Origin: Lepiota brunneoincarnata | Taxonomy: Eukaryota; Basidiomycota; Agaricomycetes; Agaricales; Agaricaceae | Assembly: GCA_023014365.1 (NCBI GenBank) | Contig: JAEBUN010000007.1 | Location: forward strand, 1,178,001 to 1,242,000 | DNA length: 64,000 nucleotides | Direction: 5' to 3' | Shown here: positions 45,471 to 56,691 of the stretch, piece after piece | Layout: every line of letters starts with the position of its first letter | Position numbering within the stretch: the stretch's first letter is position 1 | Position numbers and translations under genes: made by a program | Notes under the pieces: generated by a model | What the model was told of the DNA's origin: nothing | Databases searched by the model: none | What the model saw: the letters and a program-made list of their open reading frames with translations, nothing else

Positions 45471-47716
45471 CTAGAACTGGCCCTGTTTCCAATACGCAAA
45501 CTCTGCGGGTGTAAGACTCGGTTTACCATTCCCAGTGTTGTATATCGCGAACGAGGCCCCTTTGAAGAAGAATCCTCTACGTCATAACCGTCGAATCAGT
45601 TTACCTCTCGGTTTTCAAGTTGAAGTACCCACCCAGCAGGAGGCGTCGACATCACAGAGCCATCAAACCTACCCTCGGGAGGAAACACCCATTCCCTGGA
45701 ACCCTCCGCATACCCAAGGGCGTACTCCATCGGCGTAGCCACGATCCTAAGCTTCACAGGTTCATCAAGCGTATCCAGCAGAATGTATGTCGTCTGTGAT
45801 AAAAAAAAACATCAGCATCTGTGCGGTCAATAACAAAACACACCCAGAAAGATCAAACCTGAGTGACAGTCGCATTCTCCGTGGTTAAAGCCCACGGCCC
45901 AACCTGATGATTCAACACCACCGTCCGCACCACCACGAACCTCGTCCCCCCCTCGGAGGAGGAGGACCCATCCGGAGGCCCACTCACGCCAATTTCATTA
46001 TGCAACATATCACCATAAAATATACTAATACCCGCTTCTTCCAGTCTTGTCTTTGGCGGCGAAGACTGAAAGTGCACTTCGGTCTCGAACGACTCGTTGT
46101 AGGATTCCTGTTTGCGAAGTAACATTGCGGGAGAGTCGCGATCGCCTGGTGCGTATGGGTTTGGATTGATCCGAAGCAATGTCGTCTTGTTCTTGTTACC
46201 CGTGTGTATGAAAGAATGGAAGGGTGCATAGGGCGTGCGGAGGGTGTAGAAAGTGTGATCCAGTGCACGAGAACTGAAATCATTCATGTATATTCCTGGT
46301 TCGCGTTGAGAGGAGGCAAGAGTTAAGGTATCGTTCGCGTCAATGCCAGATCCATGCTCGAGCACCTCTTCAGATAGTGGTTGGCCATTATTAAACACAG
46401 GCCACCCGTCCACCCACTCGACAGGAAACAAAAACGTCTCCCTCCCCAACTGTTCCCTCTGCAGTCTCTTCTGATCTCCATCACCACCCTGAGGCCTCAC
46501 ACCCAATGCAACACCCCACCACCTCCCACCCCCACCCGGTTCTTGAACCAAATCCGCGTGTCCCGTATTCTGCACACTTAAACTCAAATCACGTCCATTA
46601 AAGAGGATGGGGTTATTAGGGTTGTTTTCCCAAGGTCCGGAAGGGCCACCACCGCCACCGGTTGTGGAGCTGCGTTGGATGGTCGTGCGATGAGTGGTGC
46701 CAGTGCCGCCTTCGGCTATCAGGAGATAGTAGGTGGAGTTGATGAGATAGATGTGTGGGCCTTCGGGGCGGGCGGAGGGAGTATGGGGGAGGGTGCCGTT
46801 GAAGATGATACGGGCTGGGGTGAGGGAGGTGCCGGTTTCGAGGTTGATTTTTGATTGATAGATGCCTGGGTTGGGGTCCAAGTTAGCGATGGAGGGTGTT
46901 GACGCAGGAGAGGGAGGGAGACGGACTGTATATTTTTTCAAGGTTATTGTTTATGCCGGACCAGGTGCAGTAAACCTGCGTGGTGTGGTGAGTGAAAAAA
47001 CGGGAGTGTGAGTGTGAAAAAGAAACTTGCATCGCCGTTGGTGTCCCAGAATAGATCTGCGTCATATCCAAGGCTGTCTGTGGGGGGGGGGGGGGGGGAG
47101 TCATTTAACATCACTACTATTATCTAGAAGCTACAACTGCGCACCGAAATAGATAGGGTCACTCCAATTATTGGAGAAAATATCATTGGTTTTTACATAG
47201 AACGACCTCGGGAAAAGCCTGAGTTCCGCTAAAAAGCACGCAAGAGCACTGATCAATCCCCCACCAAAAAGCGAAGACTTTGTCCAAAGCCAAACTCAAC
47301 TCACAAGTATACACATATCTCTTCGTCGAGGTCAAATAAAACGTTCCCTCGTGATATCGCAAAGTCGGCGCCCACACGCCTGGTATGTGCCAGCCCATAT
47401 GAACCCGCCGCCCGATTCAAAAAATAAAAAGAATAGAAAAAACTCAACCAGCATCAGAAGGCGTCCCGTATAAACCCAACTGGGAAGGCCGATTCAACGC
47501 GTGCCCAATAAGCTTCCAGTTCGTCAAATCCTTGCTGTGATAAATCGGATGACCAGGGAAATATTCAAACGTAGAAGTAGCGATGAAATAATCCGAGCCG
47601 ACACGGAGGATCGTCGGGTCGGGATTCCACCCTGGGAGGATGGGGTTTTTCATCTTTGCATAGGCTCCTATTATAGGAGACAGAATGACGACGGCGAGGA
47701 ACAAGAGGAAATACAT
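45471..47716 (-). CDS. Secreted glycoside hydrolase family 43
   Basis: Extracellular five-bladed beta-propeller glycosidase, likely a beta-xylosidase or arabinofuranosidase acting on plant hemicellulose. Signal peptide MYFLLFLAVVILSPIIGAYA, then NPILPGWNPDPTI with the catalytic base Asp, GVWAPTLRYHEGTFYL, FYVKTNDIFSNNW, DADLFWDTNGD, VYCTWSG and ARPEGPHIYLINSTYYLLIA with the general acid Glu. A C-terminal beta-sandwich follows (YMNDFSSRALD, LLRINPNPYA, EVHFQSSP, GISIFYGD) and ends FKGASFAIYNTGN...WKQGQF at 45471. About nine exons, all with consensus splice sites. One intron (46976-47030) has a GCAAGT donor, and another has a 17-base C run as its polypyrimidine tract. No frame break. Divergent from the carrier gene 195 bases away. 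Confidence 0.9.
47082..47098 (-). repeat. 17-base G/C homopolymer in a GH43 intron
   Basis: On the gene strand this is a run of 17 C directly before the ACAG acceptor, acting as the polypyrimidine tract. The exact length is uncertain in any sequencing method. Confidence 0.6.
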
Positions 47717-47911
47717 GTCGACGAGGATTTAAACATGGCCTTGATGAAGGAATATATAGACCCGGAAGATTGCATGGGTCAGCGCGTGTGGGTTGGGGGT
47801 GGTCAGAAGTTGAGAATAGGACGGTCCGGGCGGGACGGGTGTTCCCGAGAGAGGGTTACCGGGATTGGTAATCACTCGGCTCACTATTCTCCTCGTCTTC
47901 CATCCCCCTCC
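47717..47911. promoter_or_regulatory. Divergent promoter of GH43 and carrier-like genes
   Basis: 195 bases separate the two start codons. No TATA box stands out. The open frame upstream of Met 47912 crosses this region but lacks conserved content. Confidence 0.45.
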
Positions 47912-49229
47912 ATGGCCTCCCAGTCACCGTCCTACGACGAGCGACAGCCGTTGTTAGTAGAGCGCCACGATGAACTAATCGACAACGAGGAGGGCCAAGT
48001 CCACCATGAACCCGGCGACACCACCACCGACGGAAAAACCACGGAATGGACACGTTCGTCGATCGCTTGGTACACAGGCCTAATAATCGCAGGGCTTGTC
48101 GCGCTGGGATTCATCATTAAAGGACTCATCGACACCGGGGATGCCAACGTACGTGCATACCCACACTCAGTCCACAACAGTCATGTAAATTACAGGGGCG
48201 CCTGTGGGGCCAAAACAACAGTTCGATCTGGGCAAGGCACTCAAAAGCGCACTCGGCGGTGGACTCAGCGGTGCAGCCGCCATGGTCCTCCAAGTCCTCA
48301 CACTCATGGCAAGCCAACAACCCTTATATTGACGTTCCCTAACCCCCCCCCCCCCCTCCTCCAGCCCATTCGTACAGTGATGAACTACCAATACCGCTAT
48401 GGTACCAACACCACCACAGCCACACGTACGCTCTACGCAGACGGCGGCTGGAAACGTTACTATCAAGGCCTCACCGCTGCACTCATCCAAGGTCCCGTAT
48501 CCCGTTTCGGCGATACCGCTGCCAACGCTGGTATCCTCGCGCTTCTCGAATCCAACACCTACATGCGCGAGCTCCCAGAACTCGTCAAGACCGTCTTTGC
48601 GTCGCTCGCTGCCGCGGCCTTCAGAATGATTCTGACCCCTGTCGATACGGTCAAAACGACCTTGCAGACGCAGGGAAAACCGGGGATCCGGATCTTGAAG
48701 AATCGGGTTCGTTTCTCTTTTCGGTGTTGATGAACAGAATTCGTAAACTCGATTTTTTTACAGATACGAAAATACGGGATTGGGACAATGTGGTATGGTG
48801 CACTGGCTACCGCCGCAGCAACGTTCGTCGGCCACTACCCGGTAACGTCTCCCCACTCGTTATAATTCAAAAGCGCTTCTTACTAAAGCATCATACAAAA
48901 AAAAAAACATCCAGTGGTTTGGAACATACAACTATCTCCAACGCACGCTTCCCACCGCACACACTATCCTCCAAATGCTCTCCCGACAGGCATTCATCGG
49001 GTTCGTAGCCTCCATCGTTTCGGATACTACCTCCAACTCTCTCCGCGTCGTCAAGACCTACCGCCAGGTCAACGAAACACGTATTGGGTACTTGACTGCT
49101 GCACGGGCGGTCGTGGCTGTGGATGGGTGGAAGGGGCTGTTTGGACGTGGGTTGAAGACAAGGATTATTGCGAATGGGCTGCAGGGTTTGATGTTTTCGG
49201 TGTTGTGGAAATTGTTTATGGATCTGTGA
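47912..49229 (+). CDS. Mitochondrial-carrier-like protein
   Basis: Protein of the mitochondrial carrier (SLC25) fold. It starts MASQSPSYDERQPLLVERHD, with an acidic N-terminal extension and an added hydrophobic segment (SIAWYTGLIIAGLVALGFII) before the carrier core. Of the three expected P-x-[DE]-x-x-[KR] signatures only the second is canonical (PVDTVKTTLQTQ); the first reads PIRTVMNYQYRY and the third VSDTTSNSLRVVKT. Later landmarks are DGGWKRYYQGLTAALIQGP, FGDTAANAGI, IGTMWYGALATAAATFVGHY and GWKGLFGRGLKTRIIANGLQ. Introns: one ends before APVGPKQQFD; one (48309-48364) has a GC donor and a C-rich tract. Stop at 49227-49229. Transport substrate unknown; the weak signatures suggest a divergent or outer-membrane-type carrier. 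Confidence 0.75.
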
Positions 49230-49373
49230 GTGGGCTTTTTTTTTTCTTTATGTCGTGAAAATGATGATGTTGGGTTCAGATGGAAGAATAAGACGGGATA
49301 GGAAGAGTGGGGGTTCATAGAACAGAGTCATGCATAAGGGTACGGAGAGGCATATAGAGGGGACATATTTCTT

Positions 49374-49936
49374 CTATTCAAACCCCGCTCTGAAATAGAA
49401 ATCAGGATGAGTTTCAAAAATAGAAAGAACACATACGAATTCAACACCGCCATTCTCAGTCATATAATCCAGCTCAACCACCAGTCCATCTGTCTGGAGA
49501 TCTTCAAGCTCGGTGAGAAAGTGGGGGTGGAGCGGCTCGCTATAGCGAATCCGCACATGTTCAAGCATAGTGGGCTTGTCAAGTTCGAGCACTTCCTCTT
49601 CTTCCTCTTCTTCACCCTCGCTCGGAGTTACTACCCCACCTCGACCTTGCTTTGAATTCCTGGACCGATGTTGTTTCCTCGGGAGATGGATACTCGTACG
49701 CCGGGAGTGTACCATATGAATAAACGCATCTGCAAGCGTGTTGTCCAACTTGACCTCGATCGAAGTGAGTTTCGGGAGGAGTGGTAAATTCGAGCTTTTG
49801 CTGTCCTGATCCCGAATTCCCCCAGACCCTCTACCACCACCCCTTACGCCTGATTCAAAATGCCCATAGTCTCCTCCATTTTCACTGGCGCTCCCAGCAC
49901 TCTCACTCCCACTTCCACTTCCACTTCCACTCCCTT

Positions 49937-49967
<31 letters not shown>

Positions 49968-51164
49968 CTCCTCCCCCTCCGAATAATCTACCCCATCTAC
50001 CACCCAACTCTTCCACCTCAATTCATCAAACACACCCTCCGTCACCGTTGGCGGGCCCATCCCCTCCTTCAACGGATGAACAACCAGCTTCTCGACACTC
50101 GGCACCACCTTCAACCCTGCCACCAAATTCTGGTCCGAGAGCGCAGTCTTTCGTAGGTGTAGCACCTGCAAGGATAAGAGACGAGAAAGGAACGTCGTGA
50201 ATCCCGATCCACCAAAGTGGGATTTGAGATTACAGATCGTGAGGGATTTGAGAGAGGGGAAAGAGAGGAGGGGGAAGAGCGGGGACAGATCGATGGATTC
50301 GTCCCAGGGGGAGGTGAGGATGGAAAATTGGGTTAGGAAGGGGTGATGAAGTGTGGAGGGGGTGCGGTGAGACGTGGTTGTGGTTATGGTTGATGGGAGG
50401 GCGGGGAGCGTGGGCGTTGTGACAGCGGTTGCGATAGGTATTGGTGGTCCGGGGGGGAGGAAGGAGGGTGAGGATAATGTAGATGGGAGGAAGATGAATC
50501 CTGCCTTTTCGAGGCGTGTTGATTGTCGGAGGATCGACAGGCACTCGTCGATCGTGACGGCCATGATGGGGATATTGGTGAGGTTCCCCCAGGGGAACTT
50601 AAATAAAAACGGGGAGAGGTTGACACATTCGAGGCTCGTCAACCTCGGGGCGATCTTGAACATCTCCAACTCGTCTTCACTCTCATCGGCGAAAACGAGA
50701 TCCTGGATATCTGTGCCCGTTCCCAGGCTCAAATCAGTCAGCAGAGGTAATTTCCCAACGATCTGACTGAAGCGTTTGATAACATCAAACGGGAGGTAGA
50801 AGAAGGCCTCTTTCCATCTCGAGGAGTGTTCCAAGAGGCATCCGAGTGCAGGATGACTCGGTGCAAAGGGTGGATCTTCCCAGAATACAAAGATCGTCAG
50901 CGGGCAACCGCCCGAACGTTCCATCCATATGCGCACAAGGCCCGCCTGTGTTTCTGCCTTGCTCAAGCTGAGCTGGAGGAAGAGACGGGCCCAGAGACGG
51001 GGTGTGGTGAGGGCTGCGGTGCGCCAGTGTGTGCAAACGTGTGAGACGAGGAGGGGATGGTAGATTGTACTTGTGTGTGTTGGAGCAGGGGAGTAGATGA
51101 GGTGGAGGAAGATTTCAGAGAGGAGTTCGCTTGGGAAACCGTAGTGGAGATGACAGAGGGCCAT
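49374..51164 (-). CDS. F-box protein
   Basis: Uninterrupted 596-codon gene. The N-terminal F-box (FPSELLSEIFLHL, SHVCTHWRTAALTTPRLWA) would bind SKP1 in an SCF ubiquitin ligase. The remainder has leucine-rich-repeat character (LPLLTDLSLGTG, FPSLKSLTICNLKSHF, LLSLQVLHLRKTALSDQ, LPKLTSIEVKLDN) interrupted by a long acidic and Gly/Ser-rich insert with runs of Glu and alternating Gly-Ser. This is the standard plan of the expanded F-box family of mushroom-forming fungi. The target is unknown. Confidence 0.88.
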
Positions 51165-53038
51165 GGTCGAAGCAGCTGGCAGTCAAATACTGCGAATAGA
51201 AGGCAAGGACGTCAGCATACCCCGTTTATCGGAAAAACCAAGAAACGATGCTGCTCACAGTCAGTGTGGGGTACACTTTGGACTCGGACACACAGATTGC
51301 AGGCGAGGATTACGCCGATCTGCGTGGATCTATGTAGATGAGTGTGTGTACTGCTTGCTTTGTTGAGTATGTGGAGGAGATTCGCGGTGGAGGGCTGGGA
51401 CTGGCAATGGCCAGGAGAACAAGCAGCAGGAGATCATCGATGGTAAACCTATCTTTGGAACACCACGTGGGGGTCCTCCTCTCCTCGGCTAAACCCGACG
51501 TGGGGAGGGGCTTGGCACTTTGCATACGACACGGGTGTAGGAAATCTGGCCGACCAACGAGATACAAGCGCTCATTTTATCTGGTTCTGAAGTCGCTCAC
51601 CGGATTGACAAAATCTCAGCTGATTGGCTTGTGTCAAGTTGAGCTCTTGCGGTTTAAAGAAGGCTAGCAACACAGTCATACCGCCGGCTGCTTTCGAAGG
51701 ATTGAAGCATGCGCGGCGTTGCTGGTTCTCTATTCGTCCTGGCATCCTACGGTACAGGCCCGACAAGAAACGGAATATCTGGGCTTGGTAGCAAACTCGA
51801 AATCTTGAGGATGGGAGGGAAGCCGAAGACGGTCCAACACCCTGGATATCTTTCACCATCTATATGTTTTCAGGGACCTTGTCTCGCATTGGGGTTCTCG
51901 GGCGTTCTTGTAATATAAAGCCACTCTATATGCTTATTTACAAGGTCATGACAAGTCACAGCCTCTCCTGAGAAACCCCCACTGTGAACTCTAGCCCACC
52001 CTGGGGGGAACCGCGGTGGAAGACATCGTGTAAGCATTGAACTTACAGCGATCGTGATCACGTGTACTAACCGATATATAACGAACTGCGATGTAAACAA
52101 CCATCTTTCTTTTCTTCTTCATACTATCATCTTCCCTTACTCCATACACGTATTCTCTCTAAATCCGAATAGACGTTCGGGACCACTCTTGTCGCGCGTG
52201 ACTTGTGAGTCTCTAATACTAGTGAGCCCACGGGCTTACACATCGCCACGATCAACTCTTTCGGTGCACTACTTCGGATTTTTAAGCCGCACACAAGAGA
52301 GAAGTAGATATAGTTGCGAGTATCTGATATAGTCATCATCTCTCCAGTTCACACGTTCATTTTCTTAATTGGAACGGCACATCAGGAATGTGATGAAATA
52401 TCAACTTTGTGACTTCTATCATATTGAGGTGCTACAGTGGCGCAAGACAGGAGCAGATACACAACATAAGAAGCCCTCCACAGGGTACCACTGGTTGCGG
52501 CTTCATCATCCCTGTTCGTGAACATCGCCATATTTCCTGCTTCTATACAGCAAACCACCTGTTCTAAAAATGCCGGGGCCGCTCTACTCGCTCCGTATTT
52601 TTGAAATGTTTTTGAATGCCGAAGTACAACATCAGCTTGCGGAAATGACCTCATTATACGGCAGCGCCATCCTATCTCTACTGGTGCTTTCCATCGCAAG
52701 CAGAACTGGTTTGATATGCATGCTGTATCCGCATGGCCCTAGCATAGATTCATTTCAACTCCGTTGTTCTCACATGCTATTAATAGTGCCGAAACCATGC
52801 CTTCAATGAACATTACAAGACAAAACCTATGTATGTACCACTCGATCAGTTATCAGATGCCGCGGAACCGCTGCATTGCATCACGATAGTTCAAAACTTC
52901 CGTATCATTCGCGGGCACCTCATCAGCTGTTCGCCGCGCTTTAAAAAGCCGTAACGCTTCATCGTTCGGATTGAACACTCGTCCTCGCACAGCTTCTCCC
53001 GTTCCCCAGCCACAAGAGATAAGTTTTGCTATCCCTAG
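51165..53038. other. Long intergenic stretch
   Basis: 1.9 kb without a supported gene. Open frames up to about 110 codons on both strands have no recognisable content. Confidence 0.4.
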
Positions 53039-54999
53039 ATGGATCCTCCAGAGGCTTCTGAAATCAATCTTGCGCCAGTCTTTGCGCCGGTCTATTGGGG
53101 TACGTGTTGAACTGCTTCATAAACTACCTGACTGGGCTGATAGCACGCGTTGAATGGTTCAGGCTTCGTCATCTCACTGTTGTGCGTGGAATTCCAACGT
53201 AATTTCGTGTTCGAACCTAGTTGAGACCCCCGCCGGCAGTCTTGGAGGAATGACGATGGTTCAGGCGTACATATACTTCCCCAGTCCTGGCGACCGACCG
53301 ATTGTCCGGTTGACAGTAAGCACACGCCAAATCCGCCTCATAGCCAAGGGTTAAACCGAGCTTCGCAACCCTAGGCTGTCTCCATGTTGTAGGGCTCAAG
53401 TCCCTCTGTATCGAATTTGGTGATCACTTACACATTTCATCCAACAGCACTCTAGATTTAGCCTCCTCGGCCCTGAACGCGCAATCAGTTTACTATTATC
53501 TTGTACCGTCTTTTTCCTTTATCCACATGGCCATCTTGAGCCGCTAATCAGCTCATTTCAGATACCACACTTTGGATCGGTTGGACCTCTCGGTTCTGTA
53601 ACCCCGTCAGTACGCTTTTGCTGGTGCACCATCACGGGGGTATTAACCTTGACGACTGGTAGTGAGATATCTGCCGAGTGTCTGCTGTCTGCAATTATAA
53701 CAGCCGTGTAAGTCTTTGTTATCAGTCGCCCTCAACGGCCACAAATAACGCTTTGATAGATCGCAACTGTACTTCGTGTACCAACTAGTCAACGGTAGGT
53801 CAAACTCAGTCGGGGACGGTGGACTCGATTCAAAACCCTACAGTAAAACAAGCCGGACGGGGAAGCTGGGCGCTCATAGGTGTTATTGTGGGTCCTGAAA
53901 TTACACTTGGCCGCACGACATTCAATTTCTCATCAGATGATTTTCCTTTTGATAACTTTTGGTGTGATGCCTCTTTGGTTCTTATCTGCTGGCTCTATCT
54001 AATCATGATCCTCTGCATTATTTACACAGCTGGCGGTGTTGGTGAGCACGGATCGTTGATGTTGGCCTTATGATAGCCTGATAATTATCTTTAGCATGTG
54101 TGGCTACCATGTTCAAGTATCACCACGGTGTTCTCTCAAATAGGAACAAGATATTTGCAGTGCGTCAAGCCACCATATGCCATACCAGTTCTTAATCTAT
54201 TTAATAGGTATCGTTTGGTATATCAAAAGGTGCTGGGAGCTGTTACTGACGTTCTCGCGACCATCGCCATGTGTCTCTTTCTTTCATTCGGCAAAGACGG
54301 AACGAATCTGTACGCTATTCGTGACTTGTTGAATGGAGAATGGTTTTTTAATTGGTCGCCCCGTAGCACCAACTCGCTGCTCCGGTCACTCATCCAGTTT
54401 GTCATTCAAAGAGGAATCCTCGTAACCCTCCTTCAATTGTTACTCTTGATTACGTTCTTTGCCATCCCAAACCGGCTTGTGTGGTAAGCCACCCCCCCCC
54501 TCTTGTTCCGAATAGTCACGTGCCAAACGCTCATGTGGGTGCAAAAACAAAGGCTTGCGCTCCATTTGAATGTGACCAAACTCTATGCCAACACTTTCTG
54601 TAAATCCTATCTTTGTATCTCTGATGGCATTGCTGACTTGGTTCTACATCACAGTTGCTATGTAATTTATCAACGTGAATTGCTACTACGAGGAAAACAC
54701 TCACTTACTCTTACCTACGTAGGTTAAATGCAAGATCTAGCCTGAAAGAAAAACTCAACACAACAATCATTCGCTCAAGCTTGAGAGGTAACCTGCCCAG
54801 CTCGAGAGGCGTTACCTCGCGAGGTAACGGAGGAGGAATAGAGAGTGACCCCCTACCTGCCATCGAGGGACCAGTATGTTATTAGGATTTAGTTGAGTCC
54901 AGGGCTTGCTGAACAGGTTCCTGGCAGGGACATAGCCATTCTTTGAAATCCCTCAATATGCCCATGATTTCGAAGACTGTTATGGTCGCGGAGATCTAA
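53039..54999 (+). CDS. DUF6534-like seven-helix membrane protein, copy A, one frame break
   Basis: Multi-exon membrane protein of the Agaricomycete DUF6534 type. Start MDPPEASEINLAPVFAPVYW, then GFVISLLC, GGMTMVQAYIYFPSPGD, LDLASSALNAQSVYYYLVP, ISAECLLSAIITAV, SQLYFVYQLVN, GRGSWALIGVIV, MFKYHHGVLSNRNKIFA, VTDVLATIAMCLFLS, LIQFVIQRGILVTLLQLLLL, PNRLVW and LHLNVTKLYANTF. The tail starts LNARSSLKEK and ends MPMISKTVMVAEI at 54999. Splice positions match copy B. At 54235-54237 one extra G breaks KGAG-AVTDV; in copy B the same place is in frame. The last exon boundary and the intron around 53880-54050 are less certain. The tail holds an 18-base palindrome (54811). Confidence 0.7.
54811..54828. repeat. 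Perfect 18-base palindrome in coding sequence
   Basis: GTTACCTCGCGAGGTAAC, in the C-terminal exon of membrane protein copy A. A further partial copy of one arm (GAGGTAACC) lies 25 bases earlier. Copy B lacks this segment. Confidence 0.65.
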
Positions 55000-56691
55000 G
55001 TTATTTGGCTCATGCCATTGGTGCGGGAGATACTGCCTTGGAGGGATCTATATTCAGGCACAGTTCCTATTGGTGCTTTGACCTCTGTATCATTACTATC
55101 CGTTTCTGGTCCGTCTCAAAGTCGTCATTTGTGATTTTGATGGTTTGTAAACAATGGAGCAAAGGACTCGAGAACACCGGATCTACCCTTCCGACTACTC
55201 CACGGTACGAAAAAAGTGAATGAGTCCCCTGGGATCGTCATTTGATAGTCCTCAATCAGGGCTACTTTCATCAGCTTGAAGCATCTGAAGCGCCCGTTCT
55301 TTTGCGTGGTTATTTATGGTCAGGACTATAAACCTCATTCCCACAGCGTTAAGGTTCATTTCCCTGTGAGAGCCTGGAATCCTACCCAGTCTATGAATAT
55401 CATCTTAATCCAGAAGACCCTGCAACGGCAAAACAGAAAGGGCAACGAGGCCATCAAGGAATGTGATGCCACTTGCCGTATCTTGGTGGTGTGCTGGAAG
55501 CAGCGAAAGCTGCTGAATCCATCACACGACTATATTACCGTCGGTGATTTTTCGTGCCTTACTTGGGCACACCATCATTTCCCACTGAAGACGTTCTGTG
55601 TACCCAGCGGAGAGCGAACATCTTTTGGAGAAGATCCCGGCGGTGGGACTCTCCTGAGAGGCTCAGGCGACGATGTAAGACCGAAGATGATAAGGACCTA
55701 ACAACCCCAATTTCACTATCGGGCTTGTAACACCTCTCGTTGGCGTCAATCAGTTCTATGAGCATGCTACGACAATTGCTGTCATGATGTTCTTACATCC
55801 GAATCTGCCATGGATGCCTGACGCGTGGAGGAATGGCCAACCCATCGCCAACAGCACATTGCTGCAATGGGTATTGAGTCCCTCGAGCGCCTATGTCTCG
55901 AACCTATCACCGTACATTTGTTCTGATTTCCTGACTTAGTGTTTATTATATCGAAGACAGAGCTGTTGGTCATACACATCAAAGTCGCAGACCAGAATCA
56001 ATCCTCGGATGTCGCGGGCTCCCATCATGTTACAGATGTGTACCTGAACTTTGAAGGTTTGCTTTAATTATCTTGGTATACGCCTACGGAGATAAATTCA
56101 CGTCACGCTCCCACCGGTCGGCAGAGCGTCAGCACTTCAGTCCCCTTGCATCATTCACCGGGAAGTCACGACCCATAATCCATACGGTCCTGTGCAACGC
56201 AAGCCTCACATCGTCTCCAACTTGCCCCCCTCCATTGGCCTAACTCTCAGCATCGTCACGCCTCCGTTGTAACCCGCCATTGTCAGCTACTAGGGACGGG
56301 GTTAAGACCCGACCATATGCTCTAGGTGGTGGATCGGACGTTACATGACAACAAGCGGCTCCATCAGACGCTTGACACACTCACACCAATAATGTTGTGA
56401 CCTACTTGTGAAGGAACCGGGCATACACATGCCTAGTCGAAAAGCGGTGATCTTGATATAGGATCTTCGTAGAAATCTTGTTAGATCGAGCATGATCAAC
56501 AAAGGCCATGGGGTATGTAACCTGCCAATTCGAATCTTCTTCCTCGTGCATTCTAAAGGTGGTATGCATCATCAAACCTAGTTTCTTTCCTGGTGGATAT
56601 AAATCCCTTGCTGTAGGAGTAGGGGAACCTCCTCTTTCCCCCTTCCTATTCTTAAGAGGACTGTCTGGACTTTTGAAGCGCTTATTCCCCG
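55000..56691. other. Intergenic with a decayed or highly spliced unknown gene
   Basis: Between the two DUF6534-like genes; see the separate entry for coding remnants at 55207-56060. The rest (56060-56691) shows nothing recognisable. Confidence 0.35.
55207..56060 (+). pseudogene. Remnants of an unidentified gene
   Basis: Several short plus-strand blocks read like real protein but lie in different frames: WDRHLIVLNQGYFHQLEASE, PVYEYHLNPEDPATAKQ, LGGVLEAAKAAESITRLYYR, NFTIGLVTPLVGVNQFYEHA, FLHPNLPWMPDAWRNGQPIA and LLVIHIKVADQNQSSDVAGS. Stops and shifts separate them, and I cannot place convincing introns. A longer frame (55276-55701, 141 codons) overlaps in another register and is probably a shadow. 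Family not recognised. Either a decayed gene or one whose introns I cannot resolve. Confidence 0.3.

Noticed and set aside
49407..50766. Plus-strand frames opposite the F-box gene
   Set aside because: Shadows of the uninterrupted 596-codon minus-strand gene; Pro/His/Ser-rich composition mirrors its acidic and Gly/Ser insert.
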